A stretch of 64,000 nt of DNA from contig JBICHN010000004.1 of NCBI GenBank assembly GCA_043101845.1, positions 248,001-312,000 of the forward strand. The letters run 5' to 3'. Made by a program: the position numbers and the translations under genes. This stretch comes from JBICHN01 sp043101845 (GTDB taxonomy: Bacteria; Planctomycetota; Phycisphaerae; Phycisphaerales; UBA5793). Positions 1 to 8,735 of this stretch are shown one piece after another (the first letter of the stretch is position 1; every line of letters starts with the position of its first letter). The notes under the pieces are model-generated. The model saw nothing but the letters and a program-made list of their open reading frames with translations. It did not search any database and was not told the DNA's origin.

Positions 1-1881
1 CCGCGCCGTCGCTTCGGCGCGATCGAGCAGCGCGTTCGCCGTGTCGGCGCCGACGGTCCGCGCGAGCGCCGGCGCCAGGCGTGACGCGTCGACGAACATC
101 GGTTCGCGAATGAACGCGACGAGCCCGGGAATCCGCGAGCCATCCCGCGCCGTTTCGAGCCACGGCCCGATTCGATGCCACAACGCGTCGACGCGCTTCG
201 GATCGAGCGCCGCCGGTCCGATCATCAGGGCCGCGTCGATGAGCTCTTCCTCGGTTCCAGCGCGACGCAGCGCATCGAACATCGCGCGGGTCGTCTCAAG
301 CCGATCGGTCCACGCGGCGCCGTCGTCGGCGTCGAGCTTCCGGTACAACTGCACGAGCAGCTCATCGCGCCCGGCAAGTCGGAGGAGCCGCGCCGTTTCG
401 GCCCACGCGCCGGTCTCCTGCGCGCTCCGCGTCGCAGCGGCGATGAGCGCGCCGAGATCGTCCGCGCCCTCGAGCGGCCGCGCCTTCGGTTCGACGCGCG
501 GCAGCGGCTTGAGCAGCGTCATGAGCGGGTCGCCGATCGTGGTGATCTTCCACGGCTCGCCGTCGAACTGTCGCGCTGCGACGAGGAAGGGAACGGACGC
601 CCGCCACCGCCGCGCGAGTTCGAGCGGCGGGACGAACGCCTGAAGGTACGGCTCGTGCACGCTTCCGACATACGCGTAGGCCCCCTGCTCGAGCCAACGC
701 GCCGCGATCGTCCCGCGGTTCGCCGGCGCCGCGGCCGACCAGCTGTGCGTGAAATGCACGAGGGCGGGCGCGTCGAGCGCCGGAACATCGAGCGCGTACA
801 AGCGCCCGTCGCGGAGGTCGAACCAGTCGCGCATTCCCTTTGTGTTCACTGCGACCAGATCCTCGTCCACACTCCGGCGCCGCCAGGGATCGACGCATCC
901 CTCGGCGCCCGCGGCGTGCTCGACCTCAAAGTCGAGCGATTCGAAGATCGTCGCGGCGTCGGTCATCCGGTACATCGCCCAGGCGCCGTCGTCTTCGGGA
1001 TACCCGTTCACGAAGAGCGCCGATTCGGGTTGCAGAAAGATCGAGCACATCGCCTGGTACGCGGCGCGTTCGGGTGAACCGAAGATCCACCCGGCGATCG
1101 CCCAGCGCTCCCCCGCCGCCGTGCGCCCGAGGCCATCGGTGACGGCGAGCGTCTCGTTCGCGTTATTCGTCGGTCGATACTTCGAGGCGACCGCGCCGAC
1201 GAGCGTGATCGTGTCGATCTCGTCGCCGAGCGCGGCCCATGCGTATCCCGTCGCGCTCGCGGCCTCCTGAACTTCCGATCGAAGACGGTCCCATACCCGG
1301 GCGTTCAGCGTCGCGTCCGGCTCGCCGTAGGAGCGATTGAGTACGACCACGGGTTGCCCGCGATCGGCGGCGAGCGCCGCCGCCGCGACCCGCGCGGGAT
1401 CGTCGCCCGCCACGATGACGACGCCGGGCGGGGTCCATTCGACCGCTTTCCAACGCTCGGCGGGCGTCGCGCCGTCGTCGTTCGAATGCCCCGGCGCCGT
1501 CCAGGCCGCTGCGATCGCGGCCTCGACTTCGGCTTCCCACTCCCCGGCTGAGCCCGAATCGGTCGGCGGGCCGGCCCAGCGCACGATCTCGGCGGGCCGA
1601 AACCTTCGAATGAACAGCGGCGCGTAGAAGTCGTCCTCGATGAGGATGGGCCAGCGACCGCCGAGACTCCATTGTCCGATCGCGTCAACGAACGCGTCTT
1701 CGTCGGGCACGAGCACGACGCGATCGACGGTCGGCACGCGAGCCCGGAGGTTCGCGATGCGCAGCCCGATTCGCGCGGGCCAGGGAACGGCCTCGGGTTC
1801 GGGTTGCGCCTCGGCGAGCGACACCGACCCGCCGAGCAGGACGGCCAGGACGCCGCGGACGATGGCGGATCGAATGGGCAT
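1..1881 (-). CDS. Secreted protein of unknown function, C-terminus cut by window edge
   Basis: An uninterrupted reading frame of 627 codons starts at the ATG at 1881 and runs off the left edge. The first ~25 residues (MPIRSAIVRGVLAVLLGG, then SLAEAQ) form a clear signal peptide with an AxA-like cleavage site, so the product is exported. The middle carries a Rossmann-like stretch (VVIVAGDDPARVAAAALAAD). Further on, the segment FTHSWSAAAPANRGTIAARW, then LEQGAYAYVGSVHEP and later TTIGDPLMTL, recalls the end of the gingipain-like (clan CD) fold, in which a Cys normally follows the strand before the 'GA.A..GS' motif. Here that position reads HSW, with no Cys. The remainder is helical and Ala/Leu-rich. 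Only weak ribosome binding sequence (GAGG, almost touching the ATG) precedes the start. I do not recognise a named family with certainty; the coding call itself is strong. Confidence 0.75.
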   Translation of the reverse strand, partial: MPIRSAIVRGVLAVLLGGSVSLAEAQPEPEAVPWPARIGLRIANLRARVPTVDRVVLVPDEDAFVDAIGQWSLGGRWPILIEDDFYAPLFIRRFRPAEIVRWAGPPTDSGSAGEWEAEVEAAIAAAWTAPGHSNDDGATPAERWKAVEWTPPGVVIVAGDDPARVAAAALAADRGQPVVVLNRSYGEPDATLNARVWDRLRSEVQEAASATGYAWAALGDEIDTITLVGAVASKYRPTNNANETLAVTDGLGRTAAGERWAIAGWIFGSPERAAYQAMCSIFLQPESALFVNGYPEDDGAWAMYRMTDAATIFESLDFEVEHAAGAEGCVDPWRRRSVDEDLVAVNTKGMRDWFDLRDGRLYALDVPALDAPALVHFTHSWSAAAPANRGTIAARWLEQGAYAYVGSVHEPYLQAFVPPLELARRWRASVPFLVAARQFDGEPWKITTIGDPLMTLLKPLPRVEPKARPLEGADDLGALIAAATRSAQETGAWAETARLLRLAGRDELLVQLYRKLDADDGAAWTDRLETTRAMFDALRRAGTEEELIDAALMIGPAALDPKRVDALWHRIGPWLETARDGSRIPGLVAFIREPMFVDASRLAPALARTVGADTANALLDRAEATAR

Positions 1882-2158
1882 GCCTCATGATACGGACCCG
1901 TGATGGGTTCCCCTCTGGCGTCATTCGCCACTCGCTTACGGATTTACCCTTTACCGGGAAGCGTCTTGCGATACGCTGAATGAGGCGCGACGGCCTGTGG
2001 TTCCTGCCGCGGGCCCTTCGTTACCGAGTCGTGGATGGGTGGATACTCAGTGGCTGACGCCGTTCGCGCGTGTCGAACGGGGTTGGTTTCCTGACGCCGG
2101 TCAGCGTGTGCCTGCCCGGCGTCCGTGGGTCGCATCAATATCAGAGGAGAGAGAAGTG

Positions 2159-3313
2159 ATGACTTTTCGACGGTTCTTCAGTGTCATGGCGCTCGGCGGC
2201 GCTGCGCTCGCCATGACCGGCCACGCCCAGGCCCAGCAGTTGCTCATGGTCCCCGAGTCCTCGAACGACCGGGTGATGCTCTTTGACGCGTTCGACGGAT
2301 CGCTCGTCGACGCGAACTTCATCGACCTCGTGCCGCAGGGCGCGTCGACTCCGATCAGCGCCGTGAACATCGGCCAGGAGATCTGGGTCGCCGATCAGGT
2401 CGCCGACTCGATCTTCCGCTACGACACTTCCGGAAACTTCATCTCGACGATCACCGGTGAGATGGACAACATCCGCGGCATGGGTTTCGCCGCGAACACG
2501 GTCTACCAGACGAACGCCGGCTCGAACAACAACGCGCCGGGCGAAGCCGTGATCCAGTTCGCCGAAGACGGAACCCGCCGGGGCAGCTTCGCCGTCGTCG
2601 ATCCGTTCGACGCGCTCCCGTTCAACGGCGACCTGCTCGTGAACGACATCGACAACGATGACCTCGTGCTCTACACGCTCGACGGAACCTTCATCCGCGT
2701 GTGGCACGACTCGGACGGCGTGACCGGCATCGATTTCCCCGAGCAGATGACGCTTCGCCGGAACGGCAATGTGCTCGCCGGCGGATTTTCGAGTCCGGCC
2801 GGGGTGTACGAGTACGACTCGGTCGGCAACCAGCTCAACTACTGGGATGTCGGCACGGGCGTGCGCGGCGCACATGAACTCGGCAACGGGAACATCATGT
2901 TCACCGACGGCAGCGGCGTGCACATCCTCGATCCGAACACGAGTCTCGTCACGGATGTCATTACCGATGTGTCCGCCCGCTTCATCGAGCCGCTTCAGAA
3001 CTTCCGCATCGACCAGTTCGGTGGATGCCCGGGCAGCGTGCAGGTTGAAGTGAACGGCGCGACGCCGAACGGGACCGTCGCGATGGTCTTCTCGCCGGCT
3101 CGCGGCTCGACGACGATCCAGAGCGGAACCTGCGCCGGCACGACGCTCGATCTCGACTCGGGCGGCATCCGTCTCCTGCAGACGACGACCGCCGACGCCG
3201 GCGGCAATGCGAGCTTCAATGGCAACGCGCCGGCCGCGGCGTGCGGTGGCTTCCTCCAGGCGATCGACGCGTCGACCTGCCTGACCTCGAATGTCATGAC
3301 GCTGCGCAACTGA
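2159..3313 (+). CDS. Secreted beta-propeller-like protein with recurrent C-terminal domain
   Basis: Encodes 384 residues. The start at 2159 is chosen because AGGAGAG lies about 10 bases upstream and the first residues MTFRRFFSVMALGGAALAM, ending at GHAQAQ, make a typical signal peptide; the longer in-frame reading upstream has no such features. The middle part repeats short units (IWVADQVADSIFRYDTSGNF, LVNDIDNDDLVLYTLDGTF, GNVLAGGFSSPAGVYEYDS) typical of NHL/SMP-30-like propeller blades, so a surface or periplasmic binding or scaffolding role is likely. The last ~98 residues (from GCPGSVQVEV) form a separate module with paired Cys and the ending ACGGFLQAIDASTCLTSNVM. This module recurs in five other secreted proteins of the window. 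No enzyme motif is visible. The gene ends before a strong terminator. Confidence 0.85.
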   Translation: MTFRRFFSVMALGGAALAMTGHAQAQQLLMVPESSNDRVMLFDAFDGSLVDANFIDLVPQGASTPISAVNIGQEIWVADQVADSIFRYDTSGNFISTITGEMDNIRGMGFAANTVYQTNAGSNNNAPGEAVIQFAEDGTRRGSFAVVDPFDALPFNGDLLVNDIDNDDLVLYTLDGTFIRVWHDSDGVTGIDFPEQMTLRRNGNVLAGGFSSPAGVYEYDSVGNQLNYWDVGTGVRGAHELGNGNIMFTDGSGVHILDPNTSLVTDVITDVSARFIEPLQNFRIDQFGGCPGSVQVEVNGATPNGTVAMVFSPARGSTTIQSGTCAGTTLDLDSGGIRLLQTTTADAGGNASFNGNAPAAACGGFLQAIDASTCLTSNVMTLRN

Positions 3314-3386
3314 TGAAGATCAATTGACGCCGCGATCGATTGGAGCGAACGCTTCGATCGGCCGTCGTCGTCGATCTGTGAATCGA

Positions 3387-3421
3387 GCGAACCTCCCCTC
3401 GCGGGAGGTTCGCTTGTTTTT
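3387..3421 (+). terminator. Rho-independent terminator
   Basis: Perfect 11-bp stem GCGAACCTCCC / GGGAGGTTCGC with loop CTCGC, followed by TTGTTTTT. It lies 74 bases after the propeller gene and just before the convergent helicase gene, so it ends the rightward transcript. Confidence 0.9.
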
Positions 3422-3429
3422 GGACGGGA

Positions 3430-5502
3430 TCAGGCGAACTCGTCATGGTCGGGCGACGCCCGCTCGATCTCGATTCCCTCGGGCAACGCCTTGAGAAACC
3501 GGCGGCCGTAGAACTTCGTCGCGATGCGCGGATCGAGCACGACGAAGCGGCCCGTATCGCTCGTCGAGCGAATGAGCCGCCCGAACCCCTGCTTGAAGCG
3601 GATGATGGCGCGGGGGAGCGAATCTTCCATGAACGGATTGCCGCCGCGCTCGCGGATCATGTCGAACCGCGCCTCGATGAGCGGACGGTCCGGCACATCG
3701 AATGGCAATCGCGTGATGATCACATTGCGCAGCCCGCGACCGCGCACATCGATCCCCTGCCAGAAGCTCGACACGCCGAAGAGCACCGAACGATCATCTT
3801 CGCGGAAGCGCTTGAGGAGCAGGCCGCGCGGTCCGTCACGCCCCTGCGTAAGCGTGGGCAGCCCTTCGTCCGCGAGGGCGGGCGCGAGTCGCTCGACCAC
3901 GCGATTGAGCATCGAGAAACTCGTGAAGAGCACGAATGCGCCGCCGTCCGTCTCGCGCACCTGTCGCAGAATCGCCGGGCAGACGCGATCGATGTAGTCG
4001 GGCGAATTCGGCTCGGGCATCGTCGGGTCCACGATGCAGCGCACCTGCTTCGCGTGGTCGAACGGGCTGCCGAGTTCGAGCGTTTCCGCCTCATCACAGC
4101 CGAGGCGCGACTGAATGTGCGAGAAATCATCGTGCCCGGTTGTAAGCGTCGCGCTCGTGAGAACGACCGACGGCTCGCGGCCGAAGAGATGCTCCTTCAG
4201 AATCGGCGCGATCTCGACGGGTGAGCATGCGAGCGACACGCGGCGGAAGACGCGGCCGGACCGCGCGGCGCCATCGGTCACATCGACCCAGTACACGCAG
4301 CCGTCGACGAGTTGATCGACGAGCGCTTCGGCCTCGCGGGCGATCGACGAGGCGCGCTCCGCATACGCGTTGAGCTCGAACTCATCGGCGTCCTTCTTCG
4401 CGAGATCCTTCAAACGCTTGAGGCGCAGCGCGAGGTCCCCCATCACGCCGGTGAGTTCGTTCTCGATGAATCCCGGCTCGTGCAGCCGCAGTGCGCCGGC
4501 GAACTGGCTCGCGCCGCGGCGACCGTCGCCCTCCTTCGATTCGTAGAGGCGGATTAACTGATCGAAGAACGACCGCGAGACTTCGCGGCAGCGCTTGAGG
4601 GATTCGAGCGCCCGGTGAAGCGGCTCATCATCATCGTCGCGCAGCTCGAGCGTCGTGAGGAACCCCCGCGCCGTCGCGGCGCCGCGCCGCGCGCGCTCGC
4701 TGTAGAGCGTGTTGAGCAGATGAATGACGCGCCCTTCACTCAGTGAAAGCCCGAAGTGCTCGCACGCGACATCTTCGATGTTGTGCGCCTCATCGAGGAT
4801 GACATGCTGGTACTCGGGCAGAAATCCGACGCCGCGCACACGGAGCGCGAGATCGGAGAAGTAGAGCGCGTGGTTCGTGATGAGCAGGTTCGCGGTCTCC
4901 ATCCGCCGCCGGGCCGACTGGAAGAAGCAGTCGTCGTGATATGGGCAGCGTCGGCCCATGCAGTTGTCCGCGTCGGACTGCACGCGATCCCAGATGTCGG
5001 GCCGCGCGATCTGCGGCAGCGTCGCGAGCGATCCGTCCTCGGTCTCGTAGGCCCAGTCTTCAATCTCGTGGAGCGCGCGACGCTGGTCGGCGTCGGGGAA
5101 GAGGCCGGCCTGCCGCTCGCTCGCGAGCTTGAGTCGCCGGAGCGAGACATAGTTCCCCCGCCCCTTCACGAGGACCGCCGAGAACTCGTGCGGCAGACAG
5201 GCCTGGAGAAGCGGAATGTCCTTCTCGATGAGCTGCTCCTGCAGGCTGATCGTGTTCGTCGCGATGACGACGCGCTCGCCGGTCTCGACGGCGCGAAGGA
5301 TCGCGGGGAGCAGGTACGCGAAGGACTTGCCGACCCCCGTGCCGGCCTCGAGGAGCAGACGGCCGCGGTCGGCGAGCGCGCGCTCGATCGCGCCGGCCAT
5401 CTCGAGCTGCTGCGGCCGGAGCTCGAAGTCCGGCATCCGCCGCGCGACCGGGCCGTCCGGGCCAAGCAGCGCCGCGACCGAAGTGGAGGGGGCGGGTTCC
5501 AT
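3430..5502 (-). CDS. dinG: DinG/XPD-family ATP-dependent DNA helicase
   Basis: A 690-residue superfamily 2 helicase of the iron-sulfur (DinG/XPD/YoaA) type, expected to unwind 5'-tailed duplexes, R-loops or forked DNA during repair. Motif I is LLEAGTGVGKSFAYLLPA near residue 55 and the DEAH box is VILDEAHNIED. Between them the Cys cluster C...CPYHDDCF, preceded by DNCMGRR, fits the [4Fe-4S] ligands. Later motifs include VVLTSATL (III), FGVSSFWQGIDVRGRGLRNV (V) and FKQGFGRLIRS (VI). Length matches the family. No exonuclease domain is fused at the N-terminus. The start MEPAPSTSV has little ribosome binding sequence; a Met at residue 23 is an alternative but would still leave the Q-motif-like region intact. 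Transcribed alone, convergent to the preceding gene. Confidence 0.93.
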   Translation of the reverse strand: MEPAPSTSVAALLGPDGPVARRMPDFELRPQQLEMAGAIERALADRGRLLLEAGTGVGKSFAYLLPAILRAVETGERVVIATNTISLQEQLIEKDIPLLQACLPHEFSAVLVKGRGNYVSLRRLKLASERQAGLFPDADQRRALHEIEDWAYETEDGSLATLPQIARPDIWDRVQSDADNCMGRRCPYHDDCFFQSARRRMETANLLITNHALYFSDLALRVRGVGFLPEYQHVILDEAHNIEDVACEHFGLSLSEGRVIHLLNTLYSERARRGAATARGFLTTLELRDDDDEPLHRALESLKRCREVSRSFFDQLIRLYESKEGDGRRGASQFAGALRLHEPGFIENELTGVMGDLALRLKRLKDLAKKDADEFELNAYAERASSIAREAEALVDQLVDGCVYWVDVTDGAARSGRVFRRVSLACSPVEIAPILKEHLFGREPSVVLTSATLTTGHDDFSHIQSRLGCDEAETLELGSPFDHAKQVRCIVDPTMPEPNSPDYIDRVCPAILRQVRETDGGAFVLFTSFSMLNRVVERLAPALADEGLPTLTQGRDGPRGLLLKRFREDDRSVLFGVSSFWQGIDVRGRGLRNVIITRLPFDVPDRPLIEARFDMIRERGGNPFMEDSLPRAIIRFKQGFGRLIRSTSDTGRFVVLDPRIATKFYGRRFLKALPEGIEIERASPDHDEFA

Positions 5503-5652
5503 GCGAAGTCGATTCTACCGGGCCCCCGCGGCCGAATGGCGTCGCATGGAGGCCGAATGTTCGATGACGCGTTCCCGCCGCGTTCTTGAGTTGATGTCGT
5601 GTGAACGCGCAAGGAGTTGCCGACGGTTGAGCGCGGTTTTCCAGACTTTTGC

Positions 5653-5680
5653 TTGACGGTCGGTTCGGGCGCTGCATAAT
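5653..5680 (+). promoter_or_regulatory. Probable sigma-70-type promoter
   Basis: TTGACG at 5653-5658 and CATAAT at 5675-5680, separated by 16 bases. It points right, away from the helicase gene, and would produce a leader of about 300 bases before the next start at 5995. Position and motif match are seen; activity is inferred. Confidence 0.55.
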
Positions 5681-5994
5681 CCCCGAATTCGCCGCACGGC
5701 GCGGCGCAGGAGACGACTGCATTGCTCCGCTTCTCTCGGCGCTATTTCGACCATTCGTTTGGCTCTTTCCCCCGGGGCAAGAGTCACGGCGGTGATCGTG
5801 CGCGCCGGGAGTTTGAGTGGGGTGAAGCCCGTCTCGTTGCCGGCCCCTTTCTGAGGGCCTGAGCCGGCGGCGGGCGCCCTTCCTGCGCTCGCGCGGCCAC
5901 TCGATCACATCCAGATTGAACCGGAAGACCTCAACGCGACGCGGGGATGTCCGTTCCCACGGGCTCGCGCGCTACGCGTGAATTGTGGTGCGAC
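5681..5994 (+). other. Leader / intergenic stretch without a clear gene
   Basis: Follows the promoter at 5653-5680. It contains a GC-rich inverted pair (GCCGGC near 5838 and again near 5864) and no open frame with the codon bias of the surrounding genes. It could be a structured 5' leader or a small RNA; I recognise no known RNA family in it. Confidence 0.35.
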
Positions 5995-6465
5995 ATGGCG
6001 AAGAAGAAGAAGCACAACAACAAGTCGAACGAGCGCCGAAAGAGGAAGCGGGACGCGTCGGCGATCCTTCCCGTTCCGAGCCCGACCTTGGCGCGTCCGC
6101 TCGCGCCCGAGGACATTCGGGTTGGGTCGTTCATCGCGATTCTGCATCGCGTCGTGCTGGTTCCGCCGTGGGTGTGGGCATGCCACGGCCTGACTCCGCC
6201 TTCGACGGCGCTCGATCCGATCTCGATGCTCTGGACACCGGACCCTGACGAGGACGCCTGGCCGATGTGGGTTGAGGCGGTATGCCTGCCGTTCGTGGTG
6301 GTCACGCCGGCGAGTGGTGGGCGTCTGCGATGGCTCGATACGCGAACCGTCCGACTTGCTGAGGTCGACGACGCGGTCGGACGGGCGGTGTTCTCGCGCG
6401 TTTCGGAGAAGCGTGGCGGCGACGCGGCCGACGCGTCGCCGCCCTGGCTCCGACGACAGTCATGA
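5995..6465 (+). CDS. Small conserved protein of unknown function with Lys-rich N-terminus
   Basis: Encodes 156 residues starting MAKKKKHNNKSNERRKRKRD, a very basic head, followed by a compact domain: IRVGSFIAILHRVVLVPPW, then WPMWVEAVCLPFVVV, then LDTRTVRLAEVDDAVGRAVF. From memory the pattern 'VG.F.A.L...V.AVCLPFV.V.......LD.R...LA..' matches small conserved proteins of planctomycetes, but I cannot name a function. The start at 5995 is preferred over an in-frame ATG at 5947 because the basic MAKKKK start is typical of the group. The codon usage is like that of neighbours. It lies 55 bases before rmuC on the same strand, so the two may be cotranscribed. Confidence 0.65.
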   Translation: MAKKKKHNNKSNERRKRKRDASAILPVPSPTLARPLAPEDIRVGSFIAILHRVVLVPPWVWACHGLTPPSTALDPISMLWTPDPDEDAWPMWVEAVCLPFVVVTPASGGRLRWLDTRTVRLAEVDDAVGRAVFSRVSEKRGGDAADASPPWLRRQS

Positions 6466-6520
6466 ATCAGCTTCGTCCGAATCGTGACGACACCGAACGA
6501 AAACCGAGTATCATGCCCCC

Positions 6521-7924
6521 ATGGAACTGTTCATCATCGGAACGCTTCTCATCCTGGCCCTCACCGCGGGAGGCGCGGCCGTGTGGCTGCTCACCCAGCG
6601 GGTCGCGCTGCGCTCGCGCGTCGCCGAACTCGAACGCGAGGTCGAGCAGCGTTATGCCGCGGCCGAGCGGGCCGAGGCGGAGCACGGCGAAATTACTCGG
6701 AAGCTCGAGTCGCTTGGCGAAGAACTCTCGACCGCCCGGGGCGAGCTCGGCCGCCTCGAAACGCAGCGGGCCGAGGAGCTCAAGCGGCACGAAGAGAAGC
6801 TCCGCGCCTACGAAGAGGCGCGTGAGCAGATGCTACATCACTTCAAGTCACTCTCCGCCGACATTCTCAAGTCGAACAGCGAAGAGTTTCTCAAGAAGGC
6901 GAAGGAGCTAACGGAAGCCCAGCGCACGAAAACGATCGAAGACTTCGATCAGCGGCGCAAGTCGATCGATGAGATGGTGAAGCCCGTGCGCGAATCGCTC
7001 AAGCTTTATGAGGAGCGACTTTCGAAGATCGAAGAGTCACGCCGCGAAGCGCATACGAAGCTCTACGAGCAGGTGAACTTCCTCAAGGAAATGGGCGAGC
7101 GGCTCAAACTCGAGACGAACAACCTCGTCAAGGCACTCCGGGCGCCGCAGGTGCGCGGCCGGTGGGGCGAGCTTCAGCTCAAGCGGGTCGTCGAACTCGC
7201 GGGAATGGTCGCGCACTGCGACTTCGTGGAGCAGGAGTCGATCGCGACCGAGAACGGCGCGCAGCGGCCCGACATGATCATCAACCTGCCGAACAATCGG
7301 CGCATCATCGTCGACGCGAAGTGCCCGATCATGGCGTACCTCGACGCGATCGAAGCGCCGAACGACGACGAGCGCGCGTCATGCCTCGCCCGGTTCGCGA
7401 AGCATGTGAAGGAGAAAGTGCACGGCCTGAGCGGGAAGACCTACTGGTCGCAGTTCGACGAGTCGCCCGAGTTCGTCGTCATGTTCCTGCCCGGCGACAT
7501 CTTTCTCGGCGAGGCGGTGCGCCACGATCCGGCGCTCCTCGAGTACGCGCTCGAGAAACGCGTCATTCCCGCCACCCCCACCACGCTCATCGCGCTGCTC
7601 AAGGCGGTCGCGTACGGATGGCAGCAGGAGAAGCTCGCGGAGAACGCGGCGAAGATCTTCGAGTCCGCCCGCACGCTCCACGATCGCCTGACCGTGTTGA
7701 GCGCCCACGCGTCGAAGCTCGGCGGCCATCTCGACAAGGCGGTGAAATCGTACAACGACTTCGTCGGCTCACTCGAGAGTCGTGTCATGCCGCAGGCCCG
7801 ACGCATCGAGGAACTCGAAGGCGGTTCGCACAAGACGCTGACCGAGAGCAAGCCGGTCGACCACCAGGTGCGTCCGATCCGCGATCAGGAGTTGCTCCCT
7901 TCGCCGAGTTCGAACGGCGCCTGA
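6521..7924 (+). CDS. rmuC: DNA recombination protein RmuC
   Basis: A 467-residue RmuC homologue; in E. coli RmuC limits inversions at short inverted repeats and is nuclease-like. Residues 1-22 are one transmembrane helix (LFIIGTLLILALTAGGAAVW). Residues 30-190 are a long coiled coil rich in Glu, Arg and Ala. The RmuC core follows: LRAPQVRGRWGELQLKRVVE, RPDMIINLPNNRRIIVDAKC (the D..K pair of the PD-(D/E)xK-like fold) and FVVMFLPGDIFLGEA, then PATPTTLIALLKAVAYGWQQ. Length and order of parts are normal. In view of the many palindromic repeats in this genome the presence of an inversion-limiting factor is noteworthy, though RmuC is widespread. Confidence 0.95.
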   Translation: MELFIIGTLLILALTAGGAAVWLLTQRVALRSRVAELEREVEQRYAAAERAEAEHGEITRKLESLGEELSTARGELGRLETQRAEELKRHEEKLRAYEEAREQMLHHFKSLSADILKSNSEEFLKKAKELTEAQRTKTIEDFDQRRKSIDEMVKPVRESLKLYEERLSKIEESRREAHTKLYEQVNFLKEMGERLKLETNNLVKALRAPQVRGRWGELQLKRVVELAGMVAHCDFVEQESIATENGAQRPDMIINLPNNRRIIVDAKCPIMAYLDAIEAPNDDERASCLARFAKHVKEKVHGLSGKTYWSQFDESPEFVVMFLPGDIFLGEAVRHDPALLEYALEKRVIPATPTTLIALLKAVAYGWQQEKLAENAAKIFESARTLHDRLTVLSAHASKLGGHLDKAVKSYNDFVGSLESRVMPQARRIEELEGGSHKTLTESKPVDHQVRPIRDQELLPSPSSNGA

Positions 7925-7959
7925 TGAGCGCCCCCATTCGAGTTGGCGGCAATGAACAA

Positions 7960-7983
7960 CGGGTCGCGCTTCGGCGCGACCCG
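7960..7983. terminator. Hairpin terminator between convergent genes
   Basis: Perfect 10-bp stem CGGGTCGCGC / GCGCGACCCG closed by a TTCG tetraloop, placed between the ends of rmuC and the AT-hook gene. The rightward strand is followed by the T-rich CTGTCGTGTCGTTGTT, so it could serve both directions. Confidence 0.65.
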
Positions 7984-8038
7984 CTGTCGTGTCGTTGTTC
8001 GCATTGGCGATCCCGGGAATGCCCGGGCGCACGGTCGA

Positions 8039-8527
8039 TCAGGCCGTCGTGTACCGGCCGCGCTCGACCTTCTTGAACTTGTCCTTGTTCTTGATGAGCG
8101 TCTGGTTGACGATTGTGCGGAAGTTGTCGGCCGAAGTCTTGTAGCCGTTCTTCTGCACGGCTTCGGCGATTTCGCTCACGCCCATCGTCTTGCCCTGCAC
8201 GGCGCTGTGCATCGCTTCGACGAGCGTCTGCTTGTTGCGCGGCCGGCGTCCACCTCGACGCGATGACTTCTTCTTCGTGGTTTTCTTCTTGCGACGGCCA
8301 TTGCCGGTGGTCTTCTTGCGGTTCTTGGATCCCGGCGGACGACCGCGGCGGCGACGCTTCTTTGTTCCGCCGGCGCCTCCCCCGCCACTCATCGAACCGA
8401 GCTCCGCGTCGATCTCGTCGATTCGCGCCTGCAGTTGAGCGCGCTCCGATTCGAGTTCGTCACGCCGCATGTTGAGTTCACGCCGGAGCTCTTCGAGGGA
8501 GAACCCACTTAACTTCCGCTTCGCCAT
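8039..8527 (-). CDS. AT-hook / winged-helix DNA-binding protein (nucleoid-type)
   Basis: Encodes 162 residues. Three parts are visible: an N-terminal coiled coil (LEELRRELNMRRDELESERA, then QLQARIDEIDAEL) for oligomerisation; a very basic linker containing an AT-hook (RRGRPPGSKNRKK) and long runs of Lys/Arg like histone H1 tails; and a C-terminal domain (TLVEAMHSAVQGKTMGVSEI, then AEAVQKNGYKTSADNFRTIV, ending FKKVERGRYTTA) with the look of a winged-helix (HARE-HTH/H1-like) fold. This points to an abundant chromatin or regulatory protein binding the minor groove. The start is set at 8527 because GAAGGA lies about 8 bases upstream; the frame continues upstream without support. Domain naming is by eye. 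Confidence 0.8.
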   Translation of the reverse strand: MAKRKLSGFSLEELRRELNMRRDELESERAQLQARIDEIDAELGSMSGGGGAGGTKKRRRRGRPPGSKNRKKTTGNGRRKKKTTKKKSSRRGGRRPRNKQTLVEAMHSAVQGKTMGVSEIAEAVQKNGYKTSADNFRTIVNQTLIKNKDKFKKVERGRYTTA

Positions 8528-8735
8528 GTTGCATCCTTCAGATTGAATCGGTCGGGCGATTCCCGTGACCGTTGACCCGAGTCCGGCGTCACGGGTGACG
8601 ATGCGAGACGCATCGTCGAGCGTCGAAACCGTGAACGCCCGACAACCACCGCGCCTCCCCTGGAGCGACCTTAGGTCGCCGGGCGATTGTAACAAGATTG
8701 AATGTTTGATCCAGAAGTGGAGGTATCGAGCGAAA

